From BOG-908 sp964244695 (lineage in GTDB: Bacteria > Pseudomonadota > Alphaproteobacteria > Acetobacterales > Acetobacteraceae), in the NCBI GenBank assembly GCA_964244695.1, contig CAXTJZ010000156.1:1-9352 (forward strand): a stretch of DNA of 9,352 nucleotides, read 5' to 3'. This document shows, piece by piece, positions 5,734-9,352 of the stretch; the first letter of the stretch is position 1, and each line of letters begins with the position of its first letter. Under the pieces are notes generated by a model. The model was given only the letters and a program-made list of their open reading frames with translations, had not been told where the DNA came from and ran no database searches. A program made the position numbers and the translations under genes.

Positions 5734-6826
5734 TCAGAGCTTCCATCGTTCGCCGCAGGACGATTTCCTCATCAAACTCACGCACCGCCTTCGCTCGCGC
5801 CGCCACGCCCATCCGTGCTCGTAGAGTCGCATCGCCGACCAGAAGCAGTAACGCCGCCCGTAGCGCGTCCGCTTTGGCTGGCGGCACGAGCAACCCCGTG
5901 ACACCTTCATCCACTTGCTCGCGCGGTCCGCGGATGTTCGTGGCCACCACGGGCAATCCGCACAGCATCGCTTCGATGACGGACATCGGCAGTCCTTCGA
6001 AGTGGCTTGGCAGCACGAAGATGTCTGACGCGGCCAGGATGGCGGCCACGTCCGTGCGGTAGCCGAGCCGGCGTAGCCGCGCGCCCAATCCGGCGCGTGC
6101 AAAATACGGTTCCATGTCCTCGCCGTGGTCGGAGGCGAGGCGTTCGCCCACCACCCACAATTCGGCGCCCACATCCCGCATGGCGGCGAGTAGTTCCGGA
6201 TAGCCTTTGTGCCGCACTAGGCGGGAGACCGCGGTGATCACCACCCGCCCATCAGGCACGCCGAACTCCGCGCGTATACGCGCGCGCGCGGCCGCATCCG
6301 GGCGGAAGGCGTTTGGATCTCGTCCATTGCCGACGGAAACGGGATGTTTGCAGATCCCGAGTCGCATGGCGTCGGCTGCTTCCTCGCGCGACACGGTCAG
6401 GAAGACATCGGTGAAGCGCCCTGCCACCCACTCCATGACCAGCGAGGCGGCGCGTCGCCACCAGGGCCCGGGCTGATTGAACAGGAAACCGTGGCAGGTG
6501 TAGGCCACGCGCGGAACGCCGGCGGCGCGCGCGGCAAGGCGGGCAAGGAAACCGCTGATCGGCATGTGCGCGTGCACCATGTCCGGCCGTTCGGCCCGGA
6601 ACAGCCTGTAGAGTGCGAGGAACGCTCGCGTTTGCGCCACCGGCGACAGGCTGCGCGCCAGTGGCGGCGTCTCGATGCGGAAACCCTCGGTGCGCACGGA
6701 GTCCAGAAGCGCGCCTTCGGCGCACACGCCTATCACTTCGTGGCCGTCTGCGCGTAGGGCGCGCATTAGGGGGAGCAGGAAGTGGCGTAGGGAGAAGTCT
6801 ACGTTGGTTAGCTCGATGATTTTCAC
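5714..6826 (-). CDS. GT4-family glycosyltransferase
   Basis: From GTG 6826 this is a 370-residue GT-B retaining glycosyltransferase, cytosolic or membrane-associated, using a nucleotide or lipid sugar. The N-terminal domain begins with KIIELTNVDFSLRHFLLPLM; the acceptor side holds VHAHMPISGFLARLAAR and YTCHGFLFNQPGPWWRRA. The donor domain has SRLVRHKG (R202, K207), the E-x7-E pair E277/E285 in EGLPMSVIEAM, and CGLPVVATNIRGPREQV. It resembles exopolysaccharide enzymes that transfer sugars to lipid-linked intermediates; the substrate is unknown. Two oddities: the last residues and stop (KKGLLF) are encoded by repeat copy 4, and repeat copy 5 ends four bases before the GTG, leaving TTCCTTCCCC in place of a Shine-Dalgarno sequence. 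An uninterrupted frame runs up through that repeat to a GTG at 7033 inside the upstream gene, so a longer form cannot be ruled out, but KIIELTN is a classic family start. Confidence 0.9.
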   Translation of the reverse strand: MKIIELTNVDFSLRHFLLPLMRALRADGHEVIGVCAEGALLDSVRTEGFRIETPPLARSLSPVAQTRAFLALYRLFRAERPDMVHAHMPISGFLARLAARAAGVPRVAYTCHGFLFNQPGPWWRRAASLVMEWVAGRFTDVFLTVSREEAADAMRLGICKHPVSVGNGRDPNAFRPDAAARARIRAEFGVPDGRVVITAVSRLVRHKGYPELLAAMRDVGAELWVVGERLASDHGEDMEPYFARAGLGARLRRLGYRTDVAAILAASDIFVLPSHFEGLPMSVIEAMLCGLPVVATNIRGPREQVDEGVTGLLVPPAKADALRAALLLLVGDATLRARMGVAARAKAVREFDEEIVLRRTMEALKKGLLF

Positions 6827-6828
6827 GG

Positions 6829-7008
6829 GGAAGGAAGCAAGCAGTTCTTTTTTGAAAAAAAGAACCAAAAAACTTTTGCTACCCCGCTTGCACGAGCGTG
6901 CGCGCTGATTCTGCAAGTTACGCTGTTGCAGAAACGGACGATGCCTTCCGGCAGGCGGGGGAGCAAAAGTTTTTTGCTTCTTTTTTTCAAAAAAGAAGGC
7001 CTTCCTTC
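6829..7008. repeat. Palindromic element copy 5 (long type) between the heparinase-like and glycosyltransferase genes
   Basis: The layout and orientation match copy 1: GGAAGGAAGCAAG, a left hairpin with GTTC/GAAC ends, the stem CCCCGCTTGC (6882-6891) with GCAGGCGGGG (6951-6960) and one T-G pair, a central hairpin TTCTGCAA (6909-6916) with TTGCAGAA (6926-6933), and a right arm with GCTTC/GAAGG ends. From AAGGAAGC to AAGGCC it is 171 bases, exactly as in copy 1, despite a one-base insertion on the left side that is balanced elsewhere. The minus strand is open in the frame of the glycosyltransferase. Confidence 0.85.
6853..6960 (-). terminator. Possible terminator between heparinase-like gene and glycosyltransferase gene
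   Basis: Read on the minus strand, the GC stem 6960-6951/6891-6882 is followed by TAGCAAAAGTTTTTTGG and another T-run. This would cut or reduce transcription between two genes of the same direction, so the glycosyltransferase may depend on read-through or its own promoter. Confidence 0.4.
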
Positions 7009-8595
7009 CTATCCAACCTTCGTCACCGCCCACTTCACATGCTGCGGCCCGTCCTGCTTCCCGCTCAGCACCACCTGCTCGCTACGCCTTGGCTCCACCC
7101 CGCCCAGATACACGCTCTCCTCGAGCGAAACCTTCGCCCCCTCAGCGCGCAGGCGCCAGCCGCCGCTGGGCAGGCGCAGCAGCACAGCCTCGCCATCTTG
7201 CTGCACGCTGGCGATCACCGCCGGATGCAGGTGGAAGCGTATTGTATAGGGCTGCGGAGTTGCTGCTTCGATCACGTCCTCGCCGCGTATGTCCTCGCCG
7301 CTTTCGGCCACGTAGAGTCGGCGGCGATGCACCGCGCCGAACGGCTTGCGCCAGCCGTCCTGGCTCGCTTCCAGCCAGTGCGCGCCGTTGGCTTCCTGGC
7401 GCTCCACTGTCACCCGCTCCGGGCGCCGGCCCAGCCCGCCGGGTTTCAGCTCGGAGCTGCTGGTGTCCGCGATGATCAGCGTGGAGTGCGCGGCCGTGGC
7501 GCGTGCCGCATCGGTCCAGGCCGCGGCGCCTATCGGGGCTGCGCCGCAGTTGACGATTAGGCGCTCGCGCCCGATCGACAGTTCGAAGCTCAGGGTGCCG
7601 GCGTGGGCCATGCGGTCCTGGCCGGGCGGCGCCGGGGCGCCCACGTCGGCAATCAGCACGGTGCGCCCGGCCTGCAGGCGGTGGAATCCGGTGTCGGGCA
7701 GTACCGCCGGCGCGCGGCCGGCGCGGCCGGCCTGGCTCAAAACCAGCTCGATGAGGGTGGCGGGTTCGTCACGCGTGCCGTTGAACAGGGCCAGGCCGCC
7801 GTCGGCGTGGCGCAGGGTGCGCAGTGCCAGGGACAGCCGGTCGATGGCGGCGCCCAACGCGGCCGGTGGGGCGGCGCCGCCGACGTGGAGCAGGGCCCGG
7901 ATTTCGATCAGGTCACGCAAGGCCACCAGGTGCGCGGCCGGGCTGCGTTCGCTGTGGCCGCCATCGGGCAGCACCTGCCGGCCGATCTCCTGCGGCAGGA
8001 AGCGCAATGCGCGGCTTAGGTAGGGCGCGTGTTCCGGCAGGGCGATCGCGGCGGCGATCAGCCCCTTGATGGCGGTCAGCGCGCGGCCGTCCTGCTCCTC
8101 GGCGGGCAGGGCCGCGGACAGCACGCGCGCGTCGGCCACCAGGCGCCACATTAGGCGGCGGCGGAAATCGTCGTCCGCGCTGGCGGCGAAGAAGTCGTAA
8201 TGGCCGAGCCAGGCGGCGATGCGGCTGCCGGCTACGTCCGGACGCTGGGCCAGCGGGTCGGCGTCGCCGCCGGCGATCCAGTCGCCCACCAGGGCGCGGG
8301 CGCGCATACGCGCGGCGTCCGTGCCTATCACGCGAAGGTCGCGCATCCAGGTGAAGCCGTGCGCGTGGGCGCGCATCACCGGGTGGCCGCCGGTGTCCGC
8401 CCAGCTTCCCGGCTTCAGCACGCGCGTGGCGCCGGACAGGGTCAGCTCGCCTTTCAGCAGCCTGGCGCCGCGAGCCGGGTCGCCCGGCCAGGGGTCACGG
8501 ACGGGCACCGCCGGCGCGTCGGGGACGGACATGCGCAGGCTCGGCAGCCTGGCCAGCCGCAGCCGCAGCGCGCGGAAAGGGCGTGAGGGCGTCAT
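7009..8595 (-). CDS. Heparinase II/III-like protein
   Basis: The 528-residue product has the two-part layout of the heparinase II/III-like family (PF07940): an alpha-helical toroid-like N-terminal half (helices around residues 85-260, with FTWMRDLRVIG and AWLGHYDFFAASADDDFRRR) and a beta-rich C-terminal half. Hallmarks of the latter are HAGTLSFELSIGRERLIVNC near 330, AAHSTLIIADTSSSEL near 370, and HRRRLYV near 425. Characterised relatives are polysaccharide lyases acting on acidic polymers, but this alphaproteobacterial branch has no proven substrate that I know of. No signal peptide is evident; the start is basic (MTPSRPFRALRLRLARL), so it may be cytosolic. Its ATG overlaps the rpe stop (ATGA), implying coupled translation. 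In many alphaproteobacteria this gene sits between rpe or an rRNA methyltransferase gene and purH; here a repeat and a glycosyltransferase follow instead. Confidence 0.88.
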   Translation of the reverse strand: MTPSRPFRALRLRLARLPSLRMSVPDAPAVPVRDPWPGDPARGARLLKGELTLSGATRVLKPGSWADTGGHPVMRAHAHGFTWMRDLRVIGTDAARMRARALVGDWIAGGDADPLAQRPDVAGSRIAAWLGHYDFFAASADDDFRRRLMWRLVADARVLSAALPAEEQDGRALTAIKGLIAAAIALPEHAPYLSRALRFLPQEIGRQVLPDGGHSERSPAAHLVALRDLIEIRALLHVGGAAPPAALGAAIDRLSLALRTLRHADGGLALFNGTRDEPATLIELVLSQAGRAGRAPAVLPDTGFHRLQAGRTVLIADVGAPAPPGQDRMAHAGTLSFELSIGRERLIVNCGAAPIGAAAWTDAARATAAHSTLIIADTSSSELKPGGLGRRPERVTVERQEANGAHWLEASQDGWRKPFGAVHRRRLYVAESGEDIRGEDVIEAATPQPYTIRFHLHPAVIASVQQDGEAVLLRLPSGGWRLRAEGAKVSLEESVYLGGVEPRRSEQVVLSGKQDGPQHVKWAVTKVG

Positions 8596-9260
8596 GAAGC
8601 GGGCTTGCCGCGGATAAAGGCGATCGCGGTCGCGTAGTCCGGCGTGGCGAACACCGCGGTGCCGGCCACGAACGTGTCCGCGCCGGCGGCGATGCAGAGC
8701 GGCGCGGTGTGCGCGTCCACGCCGCCATCTACCTCCAGCCTTATGTCGCGGCCGCTGGCGTCGATCATGCGGCGCAGTTCGGTGATCTTGGCGAGCTGGC
8801 TATGCAGGAATTTCTGGCCGCCGAAGCCGGGGTTCACCGACATCACCAGGATGATGTCCACCATGTCCAGCACGGGTGCTGCGTGCAGCGCTGGCGTGGC
8901 CGGGTTCAGCACCAGCCCTGCCTTGCAGCCCAGCGCGGCGATCGCCTGCAGCGAGCGGTGCGTGTGCGGCCCTGCCTCGGCGTGGATCAGGATGTGGTCG
9001 GCGCCGGCTTCCGCGAAGGCGGCCAGGTAGGCGTCGACGGGCGCTATCATCAGGTGCACGTCGAAGGGCAGGCGGGTGAGGGGGCGCAGGGCGCGCAGGA
9101 CCACGGGGCCGAAGCTGATGTTGGGGACGAAGTGGCCGTCCATCACGTCCAGGTGCAGCCAGTCGGCGCCGGCGGCTTCCACGGCGGCGACCTCGTCGGC
9201 CAGGCGCGCGAAGTTGGCGGCTAGCAGGCTGGGGGCGATGAGGACGGGGCGTTGCGGCAT
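8592..9260 (-). CDS. rpe: Ribulose-phosphate 3-epimerase
   Basis: This cytosolic TIM-barrel enzyme interconverts ribulose 5-phosphate and xylulose 5-phosphate in the pentose phosphate pathway, and in the Calvin or ribulose monophosphate cycles where present. At 222 residues it has the usual length. All key residues are visible: S11 in IAPSLLAANF, the metal ligands H36, D38, H69 and D178, with D38 and D178 as the acid-base pair, M40 and M71 at the active site, the phosphate-binding MSVNPGFGGQKF (140-151), and VDGGV (177-181). The ATG at 9260 starts MPQRPVLIAPSLL as in relatives, though no clear Shine-Dalgarno sequence is seen (ACCACCCC precedes it). It is the first gene of the minus-strand group in this window, 47 bases from a repeat element that may have displaced the earlier upstream sequence. 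Confidence 0.97.
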   Translation of the reverse strand: MPQRPVLIAPSLLAANFARLADEVAAVEAAGADWLHLDVMDGHFVPNISFGPVVLRALRPLTRLPFDVHLMIAPVDAYLAAFAEAGADHILIHAEAGPHTHRSLQAIAALGCKAGLVLNPATPALHAAPVLDMVDIILVMSVNPGFGGQKFLHSQLAKITELRRMIDASGRDIRLEVDGGVDAHTAPLCIAAGADTFVAGTAVFATPDYATAIAFIRGKPAS

Positions 9261-9306
9261 GGGGTGGTTCTAGTGTGGCGGGGCGTGAGCGGGCAATGCG
9301 CGAACA

Positions 9307-9352
9307 GGAAGAAAGCAAGGGCTTCTTTTTTGAAAAAAAGAAGCAAAAAACT
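9307..9352. repeat. Palindromic element copy 6, left arm, cut by window end
   Basis: GGAAGAAAGCAAGGGCTTC, a T-run, G, an A-run and GAAGCAAAAAACT match the left arm of the other copies (CTTC/GAAG type). The inner stem and right arm would lie beyond the window, so the type cannot be told. It lies upstream of rpe. Confidence 0.8.

Noticed and set aside
5701..5901. Small plus-strand open frame beginning in a repeat arm
   Set aside because: It starts with repeat-encoded residues and then runs antisense to the glycosyltransferase; the same peptide start recurs at other copies.
435..7008. CRISPR array
   Set aside because: Copies are hundreds to thousands of bases apart, with genes rather than uniform spacers between them, and are long composite palindromes.

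Overview
The window is GC-rich coding DNA from an alphaproteobacterium. An AT-rich palindromic repeat in almost every intergenic gap, with T-runs and A-runs around GTTTTTTGCTTC, is a pattern I associate from memory with Acetobacteraceae genomes, so that family is my best guess. A partial ABC permease of the type linked to PQQ-dependent alcohol dehydrogenases and a glutathione-dependent formaldehyde dehydrogenase hint at C1 or alcohol oxidation. No dehydrogenase of the PQQ type is inside the window, so methylotrophy is only an inference.

Layout: (1) 1-1178, plus strand: the 3' half of an ABC-2 permease gene, overlapping by GTGA a secreted-protein gene whose first codons are occupied by a whole palindromic element. 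(2) 1321-2430, minus: class III alcohol dehydrogenase (frmA type), convergent with the secreted-protein gene. (3) 2431-2761: a divergent non-coding region with candidate promoters and an inverted repeat. (4) 2762-4143, plus: a small hypothetical gene, then a branched-chain aminotransferase. (5) 4414-5589, plus: a second zinc dehydrogenase of the formaldehyde-dehydrogenase-like group. (6) 9260 back to 5714, minus: rpe, then a heparinase II/III-like gene (ATGA overlap), then a GT4 glycosyltransferase separated from it by a repeat element.

The most unusual content is the repeat family: five more or less complete copies (435-614, 1177-1322, 4147-4282, 5602-5733, 6829-7008), a half copy (2973-3003) and one cut by the window end (from 9307). 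Each outer arm is its own AT-rich hairpin. Between the arms lies a GC-rich stem of one of two kinds, and the long kind has a further small hairpin in the middle. GC stem plus flanking T-runs on both strands makes each copy look like a bidirectional intrinsic terminator, and base changes inside the arm hairpins are compensated. The copies reach into genes: one lies in frame inside the secreted-protein gene after its start codon, one supplies the last codons and stop of the glycosyltransferase, and one replaces the normal upstream region of that same gene.

Gene cooperation: frmA oxidises the glutathione adduct of formaldehyde, which would suit a periplasmic alcohol oxidation module of which the permease and secreted protein may be the edge. 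The aminotransferase and rpe are housekeeping. The heparinase-like protein and the glycosyltransferase suggest surface polysaccharide work, but their substrates cannot be read from sequence.
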